A stretch of 64,000 bases of DNA, taken from the NCBI GenBank assembly GCA_026261815.1, contig JAMPIT010000258.1, forward strand, positions 11,523,501 to 11,587,500, read 5' to 3'. Below, piece by piece: positions 1 to 13,952 of the stretch. Position numbers and translations under genes: made by a program. This DNA comes from Monarcha castaneiventris obscurior (taxonomy: Eukaryota; Chordata; Aves; Passeriformes; Monarchidae). A model generated the notes under the pieces. The model saw nothing but the letters and a program-made list of their open reading frames with translations, did not search any database and had not been told where the DNA came from. The number at the start of each line of letters is the position of its first letter. Positions within the stretch are counted from its first letter, which is position 1.

Positions 1-3000
1 AAGCCATCCTACTTAGTGGCCATTTCACAAAGTGAAATCTAATTAGTTAAATGTTTAAAAGTTAATGAAGAAGATGCAATGTCAGAAGATATGTTCTAAT
101 GTAAGTGCAGCCCTCTCATACAAGCACTCATGCTGTCGTAAACTGATTACGTAAAGAACACCTCAGTGCCAATGCTAATAAAAGGCCATTTGGCAAGGGG
201 CCAGGAGGATGCCATGCAAAAACGTCCAGTCATCTCTTTAGGGGTTCAACTTCAATGGTAATGAAGATTCCCCATAGGCACATGCACGAAAGGATCTTAT
301 TAATTTCTGGAGTTTGTGTGTCATTCGCATCTGTTACTGCAGAACGCTGGACAATAAACCTGCAAAGATATTTTATCTGAGCATGTGGGATGCATGCACT
401 GCTTTGCTTTAGGACTGCTGCTCATACATAGGTGCAGTCTAGCTTGAAATACTTACCCAAGAAATCAAGGGGAAAAAAAACCTGAGAATTGTCTGATGAG
501 CTTCAGATATCGCTGGAGTTCCTGAGTTGTCCAGCTGAAAGTGCATTTATTTGACAGTTAAATACTTGATGCTTGAATACAGAAGTTGAAATATTACATT
601 TTGAGGGTTCTAATATCTCAAGATGAAAATCTCTGCTATAAGACTGAAATTCAATATTATGTAATATAATATTTTGCCCCTACATAGTGAAATTTCAGCA
701 CATTCATCTCTGGAAGAGTTTCCAGGTATTATTATGCTTCTGCAGGAGATGCATCAGAAATGAAAAAAAAAAAATAAATCTTTAAATCAGACAAAGGCAA
801 ACCTGTTAAAAAGAAGTATTGGGTGCAACAGTACCACAGAGAACAAGGCCATATTGTGTGTGGGAGTACATCAGCATTGCTCCATTGAAGAAAAATGGAT
901 GATCTGGCCTGAGTTTTGAGTCCTACAGGGATCTTAGGTAATTTCTTTCTGAGCTTCTCTTCTGTCGGCAAGCTGGTTGATTGCACCGTAAAAGAATCTA
1001 AATATTATCGTTTCAAATGTGTCCTCTTTTTACAATAAATATTCATGAAAATTAATTTCAAACTCTGGTTTGTTAAGATCTAAATACAAGTAATATCCAG
1101 CTAGGATACAGCCAAAGCACAAAGCCTTTTCTCATTATACAGTTATCGGAAACACTAAAAAACTAGGAAAGACATTCTTTGCTATTTTGATCTATGAGTA
1201 ATTATATAAAATAGAAGGGGTTTTTTAGAGGGAGCTGCAGAATGATAATTCTGTGACTTGAAGAGAAAGGAACAAAAGGTTATAGTTGGAAAAATGATAT
1301 TTTTTTCTTGAAGAAAAAATGTGAAAGAAAAATCAACCTCCAGCAAAGGAGCTAGATGTGATTAGAAGAAAGATACAAAAATGATCCCTAAAGACTGAAA
1401 AGTAGAAACTCTTCTAAGAGGTGACTGAAAAGTAGTGAAAGAATCAACTACCAGGCTTCTCTAGAGGAGTTATTCATAGCAAAATGCTGAAGAAAAATGA
1501 GTACACTAGAGACTTACTGGGTAGTATGTATTCAGGCTCAGATAAATATTCACATTTCACAGCCTTTGCAAGAGTAGCTCCTGTGAATATTTTAACATTA
1601 ACCTGGTGATCACCTGTAAAAGTTGTCACTGTTATCTTCTTTCATACTCTGTGTACTGGGTTGTTTTATTTTGGTTTTTTATTGGCAGCTGTGGTTAGTG
1701 TGAAAATCCTGTCAGATCAATCAGGATTACTTCCTACTTCAAATATGGTTGAGTGGATTTGCCAGTATGAGTGAATCTTATGACTGATTTTGATTCAAAT
1801 TTCATACCTTTTTACACTAAGTAGTGCATCAGAATCAGACCATCTGCTGTGAGGTGGAGTTCAGGAAGGGTCCAGTGAGATTACAAAATTTGGGTGTTTG
1901 CATTCCCACTGGCCCTTCCAAGTTCCTGTATCTTTGTAAGGCTTTCCACAGCAGTGTTTTGCCAAAACAACTGCTCATGGTGCTGGGCCAGCAGTGAGCA
2001 GGGATTAGGGCACGTTTCGGAAACTTAAAGCAGCACAGAACTACCCCCTGCTGCTCTCAGGTGAGTTAAATAGGAGCAGGATTAAGCCACATATGTGGGA
2101 TTGCTGCAGATGCTCCTTCATATCTGAACACCCAGCAATTTTTATGGCGTCTTTATGTACCTAAGGAGCAGGAATGCTAGGTTGTGATATTGGGTGAAAA
2201 ACCAGTTTGAAAGCTTTCAGAAATCATTAAACAGTTAAAAGATGGGAGACTCTCTTTTAGGGGGTTCTGGAGAAGTGTGTAAGTAATGCTGTGTTCCCTG
2301 CCATATATTAGACTGGTTTTGATAAGAAAACAGAATTTCTGAACCCATTTTTAGTTTTAAAAATTTTGTCAGGTTTGGGGGGTTTTGTAAATCTTAATGG
2401 TACAGTTTGAAGCTTACAGCATTTCTTCTGCTGTACCAAGAAATTCTATGGACTTCATTTGGGATTTTCCTCTTGGCTGGTCAAATATTTTGAACAGTTT
2501 TATCATTTGGGTGGGATATGAAATTAGGAAAGGAGCAACTCATTGGCTGAATGTGGCTACTTTTAATTCTTGAAACCAGGTCCCTCCCACAAATCAGGTA
2601 AGTATCTTTTATTAACACCTTTATTGTTAAGATATTAATATTTCTGTGGCTTCCTCATAGACTTTTTACTGTGCATAATTAATATTTGAATGGTGTGAAT
2701 GGATGCCTAATCACATGGTGTTACCCCTGTTCCTTGAGTGGATGCCCACAATGCTTATAATCAGAAAATGAATTTTGGTAGGGCCTATTAGGCAATTATT
2801 GCCTTAAATAAAAAGGAGAGATGGCTCTATAAAGGGGAAGGGCACAATATTCTGTTTGTGTTCCTGAATATTGCACATGAAATAGCAAGCACTGCCTGCC
2901 TACCTCACTGTTAGCTTATAGTAGTTTTATTTGATTTATCTTTAGTTGTTCTCTCTTCAGTGCCCTTCCATGTTCCTCTTAGCCTTGCTCCTTATAGAGA

Positions 3001-5422
3001 ATTTCAGAGATGAAAGTAAACTTTTCTGACACAAGGTTTATTTTTGTGTGAATACACTTAGAGAGGGTCCATGAACACTGGTGTGAAAGAGATAGGTCTG
3101 TACAGACATTGAAATGCTCATCAGAAGATTAAAGCAAAAAGCCATTTTCCCTTATCCCCAGTCTCTGAGGCAGGATGAGCACACTCAAAACAGCCATGAC
3201 AAGAGTATTTCTAAAATCTCTTAAGAACAGGTGATTAATCCATGAGGCCAGATTCTCAATTGGTATAAACTACATATTTCATTCATTAATCTTGCTATGC
3301 TGATTTTCACTGAGAAACATCTCCATAATTTTCAGAACATCATCCTACATGCATTTTTCCCAGAGTGCTGTCTCACAGGATGGTCAGATATGATGACAAT
3401 GGGTATGGTATAAATAGGCAGAGACAGATCTCTGAAGGGATCATTTTGAAAGAGCCAGATGGCAACAACCACATTTATTTTTTTCCCAGTGTCACAAATA
3501 TGCTTTGCAGTAGGGCTGTGGTTTTTCGTTCCAAATGAACCCAAACAAAACCTATGTATCTTTTCCATGTACATTTCAGTTCCTCAGGGAGACATCTGTG
3601 GGCACAATTATACAAAGTCCAAGCCTCATTTTACTGATTTACCATCCAGGAAATGCAGTGACATAACCAGATTGCTTATAATTGTGGTTTTTTAATTGGC
3701 TTCCTGAAACATTAAAAAAGAAACTGTGAGAAGCAGAGTTGCTGATACAGGGTCCCATGCATACCACTGCTTTGCATGAATAAGCCTCTGATTAATTCTG
3801 AGATCCCTTAAAACACATCTTAGTCATCCTAAAAATCTAAACATTTCTGTGTTCAAATTAACATCCACATCACTCACTTAGTACTTTGCTCTTTATATTT
3901 CTTCCACTTCTCTGCCAATTTTTTTTGTGTTCTATCTTGCTGGTAGAAGTTCATACCTTCTCCTTGGTAATTCTTATGCGTAGGAGACAGTAACTTTCAG
4001 ACAGATAAAGTCAGTTTCTCTTCCCTTACTATGCCTATAGCCAGCTGAAAACATTTCTGTCTGTAGTGGAGGTAACACTACCCTACCCAGAAGAGGAGTA
4101 GTTTTGGCACTAAGTACACGTGCACCAGTTGAATCAAAAGACTCATTAACTGAGATGTAAGCACGCTGTATAAAATTCTGGATTCTGGATCTTTAAACGC
4201 CATACCAGACGTGGGACCATACGTGTGCCTTTTCTGCTTTTGCCAAGTTTTTGCTAATGATCATTAAGAAATACAGTTAGATCCAGCATTTTCAGTGTAA
4301 GCCTTCACTCACTTGTGCATTTTTTACATACCAAGGATTGCAGTTTATAATGTTATAATGCAGACTGTCAGGTTCCCACTGAAGCACAGCTCCTGTTCAG
4401 AGGAGGGAGGAGATAAACTCAGATTCCTTTCACCTGCCCTACATTGACCCTAAGGTGTGGCTACCCAGCTAACATGCAAGACAGACTTTGCTTAAGGGTT
4501 GCTCTCACCCAGTCTCTGCTGTGGGAGCTGCCTCTCTGCTATCTGTAAAGTATTTTGAAGGCTGTAATCCTGTTTGGGATGTTTGTTTCCTCCTCCTCCT
4601 CACTGTGAGTTTGCATTCCCCTTCCATGAGGAGCCGTGCAGGCGGTGGAGAGATGCTGGAAGCAGCAAGGTGGCAGAGGAGCTGAGGAGGCCCAGGGCTG
4701 GCAGGTGCAGCCTCAGCCCATCCTCTTCTCCGGCTCAGACTGAGCAGTGCCCGAGGCAGACGACCTGAGCTGGGTAGGAAATGCAGGCTTTAGAGCTATC
4801 CCTGTGCCAGCTCTGTCAGGTGATCACACTATCAGCTACCTGATCTTTCAGTATGTCATACTGGCCTCAATGTGGCAGGCAGTACGCTGGGAAAACACAG
4901 GGAAATACATTTCTTTTTATTTTCAAACTCTTGTCTGAATGGGGAGGCAGGTGATTTGGGGGCTTTTTGTGTATTTTTATTTCTGCTCAGGGGAAGTTTA
5001 GGGCCATTTCTGATCTAAGCCTGTCTTCTGTTTGGGGACAGTAAAATAAAGGAAGCAATAAGCCTCTGTAAATACAATTTTCTGGAGTACAGTGGCAATG
5101 ATACTGATTAGTGATAAGTGCACTATTGTTCCTCGATATCTCTATGAAGTGGAGGCACAAGTATTTTGCTCCCTGGTGATCACTCACTTGAGGATAACTT
5201 TTCTTAGGAATTCATGCTCAGCTGTATTCTGCTCTATTTCCTGGTATTTTTGGTAAATCGAACTGGTGCCTTCAGCACGCTTGCCTTTGTACTTTGAATG
5301 GATTGTCATTTCAGAGATGACAAATCCTTTATACAAATTTGAAGGATAAAAACTCTGTATGGCTTTTATATTCAAATTTGTTTACAGAATGATATTTGCA
5401 GATAACTCTTTAAGTCACCCTC

Positions 5423-5442
5423 TTTTTTTTTTTTTTTTTTTT
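5423..5442. repeat. Poly-T run (T20)
   Basis: Twenty uninterrupted T residues in AT-rich DNA. It could be a mononucleotide microsatellite or the poly-A tail of a minus-strand retroposon too decayed to recognise. Confidence 0.85.
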
Positions 5443-8400
5443 AATGTGATGTAGTCAGTAGCTTGTTCTGTGCTTGGAGGTGTATTTCTTTTATTATGTT
5501 CATTATTCATGATGGTTCTGTAGTTATGCTATGGGAATCTGCTGCATTCATTAAATACCATTTCATAAAATTGATGGACTGTAGCTGGCACAAGTTTATC
5601 CATAATATTTTCAAAGAGAATATATCATGTAACCAGCTTGTAAGATAAGCTTATAAGTTTTAAAACATATACAGATTTATTATGCATTTTCTGTTTGTAT
5701 TGCTCCGTCACCTCCATGGCTGGAGGGAGCACATGCTCCCAGACCAAGTCTAGATGCCTCTTGGAGCTAGAAATTGATTCTATTTTGCTGCTGACATGCA
5801 GCAAGCCCTCTTTAGGATTTCCTCTGCTGTGCATACTTCTGGAAAAATACAAAGCTTTCAATTCTTGTAATCATTGCATTCTAACGTAATTCCTTCTGCT
5901 AGTTCTAACAAGGGAAACTTCTTCATTTTCTTGTGATCAAGTATCAAATTCTTGTGATGCAATTTCAGTGCTGTGCACCCATGTCTCTATACAGGCACTG
6001 TTTATGGTGTAAAGGTGAATAAACAGAGAAAAATTAGAAAGAATTTTGAGATCCCCAGGGTTTCAGTTTTGTATACATATATGTAGAAAAATTATTGTTG
6101 TTGTTATGATGGTCTAAGAATACTGATAAGGCAATGTTTTCAAGAAAAAGTCACATATGTTATTACAACAGCTATTACAGTTTTTGATGGGAAAAAAACC
6201 CTCACTTGGCCTTATGCACTCAAAGCTGGGCTGTTTTTAATTTACATTTTTCATAAAAACTGACCTTGCTTTTGTATTCAGCAAGTAAAATTTTCTCATA
6301 GCCGCCACCTTTTTTTTTTTTTGTTGGGAACGTGTGACTACATTATAATAATGAACTAAAAGCTACATAGCAAGGAGATTGTTATTATAGTGGGCAACAC
6401 AAACATGATGGCTTCTGCACTCATCACTGTAAAAGTAAATTGCAGATGGTGGGAAGTGCTGTGGTCATCTGATTACTTTAATGTGGTAATACATTAGCTT
6501 AATGTATTGAAGGTCAGGAAGTGTACATCTCAGTGGCACTAACCTGGAAAACTGCAGAATATAACAGAAACCAGCAACAAGTATCCTAATTGATTGTCAT
6601 TAAGAAATTAATTTAGCCAAAGAGAACTATTTCCAAGCAGTCGTGAAGAGCAGAGGGCTATAGACCTATATGCAATTTTACAACCACCTTGTCTCAAGGA
6701 TTGTTTTATTTGCCAAGTGCCACTCTTCCTGCTGACACAGTTACAAAAGCTTCTCCTTATGCACGTTGTTCACAGAAGTCTACCCACTAAGAATCAGAAA
6801 TACAGGAAATGCAGTATGCCAGCAGATTATTGAACACTGATGGTTAGTAATTTGGTGGTTTGTATGAATTCTCATTTCATCCTGATTATTTTGTAGGTCA
6901 CACTTGTAGGTCTAGAAATATGCTCTGGATTCTGTGAGCACAAAAACCTACTTGACATTTCACAAATGCTAGAATTTGTTAGGCTGTTTTTTGTTGGATA
7001 TTGTCCAATGAATATGAATTGGTTTTGTTAAGCTGTTCATTAAGAGACATAAGAAGATATAAAGCAAAGTACAAGACAATTAATTTGCTTTACACTGATC
7101 TGCTGATGCACTGGAAGATGTGACACAACCAGAAAGCCTAGGAACTTCAGTATGTTCCTGCGTTGGTACTGAGGTAGTAATGACAAAAAATAATGTTTGG
7201 CAAAGCATTTCTTAATCCTAGGGACATTTTTTTCAAAGACTTCAGAGCACTTAAAATCTGAAGACAAGAAAATTCTTTTTCATCGATCTTGCTTCACCTT
7301 CAATTCTCATTCTGCTTAGGAGCCTTGGTCCAAATAGATCCCTCCTGCATTTTGTTCTTCCAGTTAGTTCTGCTTCCTAGTTGCAATAAAATGGATCTCA
7401 CTTTTCAGGCAGCTCCTCAGACTCAATGTTCATGTAAACAAACTGCAGATTTCAGAGCAAACCATGGGAGAATTTCACTTCTTTCCTATGCAGGTTACAT
7501 TCCAAAGTCCATTCAAAGACTTTACTGCTTGGAAACTCTTTCATTGAGGATGTGGCATACACAGTTGAGATCCCACAATGACTCTCAAGTTTGTAGTGGT
7601 TTACATGGTTTCTCTCTCCTGTCACTGCATGGATGGTTTAGTCCTAAATGGAGCTTGTAATACAACAAGCCAATGACAAAACATTTGCCTTTAGCTTTCA
7701 GTACAGAACTATCATCTTTCAAAATGGACAAGTCAGAAATACTGATCTCAATGGCAAAGCACTTCTGAATGCTTTCTACAGTTAGCAAGGCTTCTACTGA
7801 ATTTCATTACGCTACTCTAGTGACCCAGCAATAGAGAGCTTTAATTATTTCCATTGTAATCTGAAATGTGGTGTGGCTGTCAGCAAGCCTACAGGATTGC
7901 TTGGTTTATGACAGATGAAGAATTTTACCCTGTAAATACTGTGCAGTCCTTTCCCAAGATTTACAAGTGTATCCATGTCTAGTTCTTATGATGCTGGTAA
8001 TTTCTGAACTGATCCTCAGCTGAACTGAAGAAGCTGATCTTCCATCTCATTAGTCTCATTTTTTTTCTTTTAGCAGCCAAAAGAGCAGCACATACAAATC
8101 ACTGGTTAGAAACATTTCAGAAATACAACGTATTTATATAGTGAGCTTCCAAAACAGTATTTTTGAAGAATACATATTTCTTTCCCTTTCTTGTCTTTAG
8201 TCAAAAGGATGGTGTGTTACTGGATATTTAGTGCATTACTTTTTGTGGTATAATGCTGCTTAGAAAGATGTGCAAGCAGCCTAAATTTGATGGGAATATG
8301 CAAATGTCACACAGTATGACAGCCTGTGCTACGGTTGAAGAACGCAGACAGTGGATCTCAGTTTTATAGCAAGGTGGTTTGTTGTTTGTAATGAGGCCAT

Positions 8401-9906
8401 TGGGCAGAACAAAAAGGGTGGGACTTTTTGTTTTTACTCATTGCAAATATATCTCTCTGATCTTCCTTATTCTCTTATCTTTGGATGAGCTAGATTATAA
8501 TAGGAGCCCTCAGAATCCTTTGTGTTTTTCGAGCCTTTCATATCTCTTATCTGAGAAATCATCTTTCTTCTTTTGTAACAGACTTTATAATGTAGCTTTC
8601 TAGATGGCCTGTCAAACTGCGTTTTCAGGTCTCTTCTGTTTGTCCAGTAACTGACAGAACCTGGTCTGTCACATTTTCCAGTAACTCTGAAAAGCATCCT
8701 GCCTCAGAACACTACACTCATAACCCAGTGTGCAGACATTACCACCTGCTTCCCTATTTCTTCACTCATTGGCAATTACATGACTCATGCATGCAAATTA
8801 GGGATAAACAATTCTCATGAAATTTGAGTTTACCCAAACTTTCTAAACATTTTCTGATGTTTGCAGATGTACTTTCAGTTTGTGAAACTTTGGGAGGCAT
8901 GATTTGTTTTTTCTTTTAAACAACATCTTGGTGCTAGCTGTGAAGATGCCAGTCCAGTTCTAAAGCATAGAAGAAGTCTAAGCAAGTAATGCCCTTGTCT
9001 TATAAATAATATAGTCTAGTTGTGCTCTCAAAAAATGTAACCGTGCATAGAGTTACCTTTTACTGTCTGAAAAAAAAATACAGACAATCATTATAAGTAT
9101 GTGAGCTAATTATTCATATTTATTTCCCCAACATAGTGAGAATTCAGAGGTTTATTAGTTATTTCAGTTAGGAACTTGATGCTGTAGTCTGGTGACAGGA
9201 AATGTTTAACTTCTGATGGACCAGACCTGAGAGAGTCTGTCACACAGTCAGTGCTTCAGGAGCTGATGTTTCCTATTCATCTTGCTGAGTAGCCAGTGGC
9301 AGGAATATTGTGTGTATTCTGCTCAGCCTATTTAAAGCCTCTCTTCACTACCCACTGTGCTCTTCACAGACACACCTTTGGATGTATTTTTAGCCGTGTT
9401 GACAGATACATCTTGCATTGTAGAGTTTCTATCTTCCAACTTAGAGACACTTACATAGGTGTACACAAAGCAGCTTGGATCCAAATCATTCCCTCAGTGT
9501 CACAGCAGGGATCCTTGGCTGGGTCCCAGGGCCATTTGATCAACACTGTCCTGCTCCCAGATCCAAGCTGCAGTGTCTGTGTGGTGCTGTACCAGCCTTG
9601 GAGTGCACTGATACACAGAGCTGTCCTGTATTTCACTGCACAGTTGCCCCAACACAGTAAGTAGAATTCCTTCCAGTTTTTTGTGAAAAGAGAATGTTTC
9701 TTTGAGAAGAACCTCTTGAGAAAACAGGGCAAATCCTTGATTAGCAAGCTCTCATACTCCGGTAACATTTAATTTAAAAGTTTTCACTTGTAGATAGTCT
9801 ACCACGTAATAAGACCATATTTGAAGCAGACAGATGGAGCTAAACGAACCAGGAAAACCTACAGCTCATTTAAAAAGGTCTGCTGTAGCACGAGAATAAA
9901 ACAAAC

Positions 9907-9938
9907 AAAAAAAAAAGAAGAAAAAAAGAAAAGGGAAG
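9907..9938. repeat. A-rich purine run
   Basis: Thirty-two consecutive purines, mostly A with scattered G (AAAAGAAGAAAAAAAGAAAA core). It is a low-complexity sequence. Confidence 0.85.
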
Positions 9939-12900
9939 CTTTATAGGATAATCCTGAGTGTCTGTCCCTAGTGTATTGACTATCCGAATGGCAATTTTTA
10001 GAATTCAGGAATCAATTATATCAGCACATTCGAGATTAAAAATTAACCAGTCTTGCTTTATCCTTTGCTATAGTCCTTATATTTTTAACAATTACTTTCT
10101 GTACTATTTGAAAGAAAATCTTGCTAGACAAAACACACATATTGTAAGCAGTTTCAGAAGGTATAAGAGCTAGGGCTTCTCTCGGAAGGATAATGAGCAG
10201 AGGGGCATCCACATGAATATGTACAGCTTGTACAGAAAAAAGCACAAACTCCTCTCAGCAATTTCTGAGGAAAAAGGAAGTTAGCAAGAAAGAGAAAATT
10301 GATATAAACACAGTCTGACTCATACAAATGCTGAATACCAGCAATTAAAACATTTAAAAGATGGCACTGCATGTTAATGCTTCTTCAAAGACAGTGTCTA
10401 TTCTTCTCTGGTCTTGTGTAATATGCACCATTTCTGGGAACCTGAAATGTTTGAAGGGAGGTCTTCAAAATACTGTTCCTCCTTCTGAATGAATCATTCC
10501 TCCCAGAGATGGTTACCTATTGCCATCTCTTTGCCATAAACCAAATGATAGCCTAAATTCAATTGTAATAGCAATGTGGTTTTCTGTAGCATCATTTCAA
10601 AGCAGAGAACCTGAGGATATGTTTATTTATTGCTTGGTGAACAAATATATTCTCAGCAGATGACAACTGAAGATAACATCCTGCTTTAGTGGCACTTTTT
10701 CATGCTATGTTTTTTTCCACTTTCCTTCATACTCCCCTTCTTGTATTTTCTATTTGCTAGTTTCTGATGTGCACATCAACACTAATCAAACAGGCTATGC
10801 TTTTAAAGCTTCCATCTTAGTCATGCTTGGGTTGAATGTGTGAAAACACCACCTTCCCAGCCAGAGACACCACTGATACATTGCAGTCTAGAGAGAACTC
10901 TAATAATCGAGGCACTGACAAAAAAGCCACTTGCACCCTGAAAGATGTAAGTATAATTTGCAAGCTGATGCAATACACTGCTAGTGTTAAGTATGGTCTG
11001 AAACCTCTACAGCAGTGTCTTAGGGAAGATGAAGGAAACAAGGAGGAAGTATATGTGGGTAAAGAGACATAATTTATAGTATCATGACATTTTGTCTGGC
11101 AGGCATGCTTGAGAAGTGATGGTATAAGTGTCACTAACTTCAGGCTATATTTTAAGGTAAATAAAGTTTCTCTTTCAGGGGAATTAGCATACTGTATTTT
11201 CTCACTTTATCACTCACAAGTCATCTGCAAATATATATATTTATATATTTTAAGAATAAATAAACTGCCTGCATTTCAGAAGTAAATGAATTCTGACTCT
11301 GGGCAAGTAATACAGGGTTAAGTATATCTCAGAACTCCTTAGTGGTCTTCTCTGCTGTCTCTAGAACATGTTTCTCCATAATCTATATGGTCCCGACTCC
11401 TAAGCTTGAAGAGCCTTCTGCTCTCAATGATCTGGGAACTCATTTTCAGAAACTGACACTTCCTGAGGAAAGTATGCAGGGAATATGTGTATATTGAACC
11501 AGTTCTGTAGAGTAACCAAAGCATGTAACGAAAGTACCACAGTGCAAGGGGCACATTTGATACACATTAAGAATAGCTTGATTTTCATTTCATGTTGTTC
11601 TTAAACAGACACATTTTTAAGTCAGTAGGTCAATCTTCAACTCACCCTTTCATTCTCAGAATTAATTCCCATGCTAGGAAACTGGTAGCCAGAGCTCAAA
11701 GCCACTTTTCCATACCCACATTCACAGTCTGGCCTTGGGCCTAAATCACCTACTAAATAATTTAGAGCAAACTGGAACATTTTCATGGTCCCTCATAGCA
11801 GTTTTTCAACTGCTCTGAGCAGCCATAGCTACACAAAACAGGCGAAGTTAGTCCCAGAACCTGAACCAAATACATACAGATTGCTAGTCATCGTGCTGTT
11901 TAAGCCAAGATTTTACCTATTTTTGTACATATTCATTTCTGTGGTCTTAGCAAAGCCCTTGACAAGAATTTTGTTAGTGCATAAGGCTTTGATTACTTTG
12001 TTCCTGACCTTAAAAAGGCATTCATAAGGCACTATGCTTTGTGTCTTTTAAGTCTGTTCCTCAATTAGTTTATCCTATTTTCTTTGCCTTTTAAAGGCAA
12101 GTTTTGGTTTCTTTCTATCCATCTGCACCAAATGATGAAATACGAACCCCTTTCTTTGGTTACACTCTCTGCCATTCCAACTTAAATCTGTATTTAAGTT
12201 TTGAGCTCTTCTGTGGGAACGGCTGTGATCTGAAGTGTATTTAATAAATTGATCATGATGCACTGAATGAAGTAGAAAGCTGATCAACACAGACTGATTA
12301 TTAGTTGGGCTTAGGACGTATGTTTTAATAACAATTCCATGACCTGGTGTGGGACGTTTAACTTCCACAGTGCTTAACACAGAGTCACCAGTCATCCTGG
12401 CCTGGGCAAGGCTGGCATGACTGTCCTCTGAATTCCTGTCAGATCACTAAATATGTGGACAAACAATACATCCTGTATCTTTTACCAAAACTTTCACAGA
12501 CTTCCCACCCTTAAGTGTTGACTCTGGTTGTCTAAAGGAAACTAGTTTTAAAAATTAAATACTGCTTTAATCAAACATTACACTTCCATATGAGACAATT
12601 GAGGCTTTCTTGTACAGCCTTCCTTGTTTCACCTGGACCACTCTTTACTTCTTTCCATTCACTTACACCCTCACTTGGATGTATACAGCTGAAAATCAAG
12701 CAAGCCAAATAAATTACATCTGAATCCCAATGTGGGGATTTTGTAATGTGCCTAATGGGTCTGGCACCTAATCTGCCTTGATAAGAGACAGCTAATACTT
12801 AATATTTCCAATCATGAAGAGTAGCTACTTAGACTGCTTAGAGGGTACCTTAAATTTTTGCATGCTATTTATTTTTCATTTCTGTGTGTTCTTAAACATC

Positions 12901-13904
12901 TTCCTCAGTCTGTTTGTTGACTGATAAATCTAGATGTTATAGTCTTGGTGTAGACATCATTTATACCTAGAAAAGCATATCTGAAAATACATTACCTTTA
13001 AATAGCGGGATCCATCACATCTGAGCTCCCATGTCTGATAGCCAAAAAGCTCCATTTCATTTCAGAAGAAAAATTGCTTCTGTCAAGGTAAACAGAATGC
13101 ATTATCCCCCTTTAATAACCATTTTTAAGCATGCTTCTGTATTACTTTTTTCACAGCTGTATTGCAATAAGCCTTAGAGTAATTGCCAGTTCTTCTGTCT
13201 AATAGGTTCATTATTCTTTTGCCATAATTGCAGCCATTAAATGTCCAATTGTTAAATTTCCACTCCTACATTTACTTAGTGTTACTTTTTATAATGGGCT
13301 ATGTCATTACAGCACCCCAGTGGCTACAGCTGTTGTTCAAAGTGTTTCTAAAAGTCAATGAGACCTATTTGAGATATGTCTGTATACTTGATTTTTCACA
13401 GATTCTCTCCACTGCACTCTGTCATCTTTTTTTAGCTTTTATAAAGATAGCTGAATTTAGATACCCTTAACTGAAAGTTTAAGAACCTGACCTATTCAAG
13501 AAGACATAAAACTATGACTTTAATATTTCTAAAGCACCATTTTTTCACTTTTATGAAATGATTCATATATAACAAGGTGATGGAGCAAAGATTTAACTAA
13601 GGGAAATTAACACTTATGGCTTAATAGCTTTTCGAGAGCGCTGATTTATCTTTTGTCATGTTAAATTTGTTGGGCTTTTTCTTTGTTGTAAAAGAAGCCT
13701 AGCTCCTAGTGTTAGGTACAGTTGTGGTAATTAAACAACCTTTCCAATGCCCCTTTCTTCATTACGTGGCATTTCTAGGTACGTTAATAAGTATGCTGGG
13801 GTTTACTTCTTATTTATGTGAGAGGGACTTCTTGATTTGAAACGTTGCATTTAGACCTGATAACAAAGCTTTATTAAAAAAAAAAAAGTAGAAATCATTA
13901 GGAG

Positions 13905-13952
13905 TCCTCTTTTCTTTTTTTTCTTTTTTTTTCCCTTTTTTTCCCCTTTTTT
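13905..13952. repeat. 48-base pure pyrimidine tract
   Basis: An uninterrupted T/C run made of T blocks separated by C, CCC and CCCC, followed by TATC-like repeats to about 13973. An A12 run lies just upstream at 13876-13887. The sequence is low-complexity and could form a triplex or unwind easily. Confidence 0.88.

Larger units (their letters stand above)
1..13904. other. Gene-less upstream DNA, segment 1
   Basis: AT-rich sequence with only short reading frames of chance length and no recognised protein. It contains a T20 run at 5423-5442, a purine run at 9907-9938, an AT-rich alternating stretch at 11229-11254, a GC-rich patch at about 4610-4765 and an AP-1/octamer motif pair at 8781-8798. 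I recognise no RNA gene or CR1 copy here. Confidence 0.6.
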
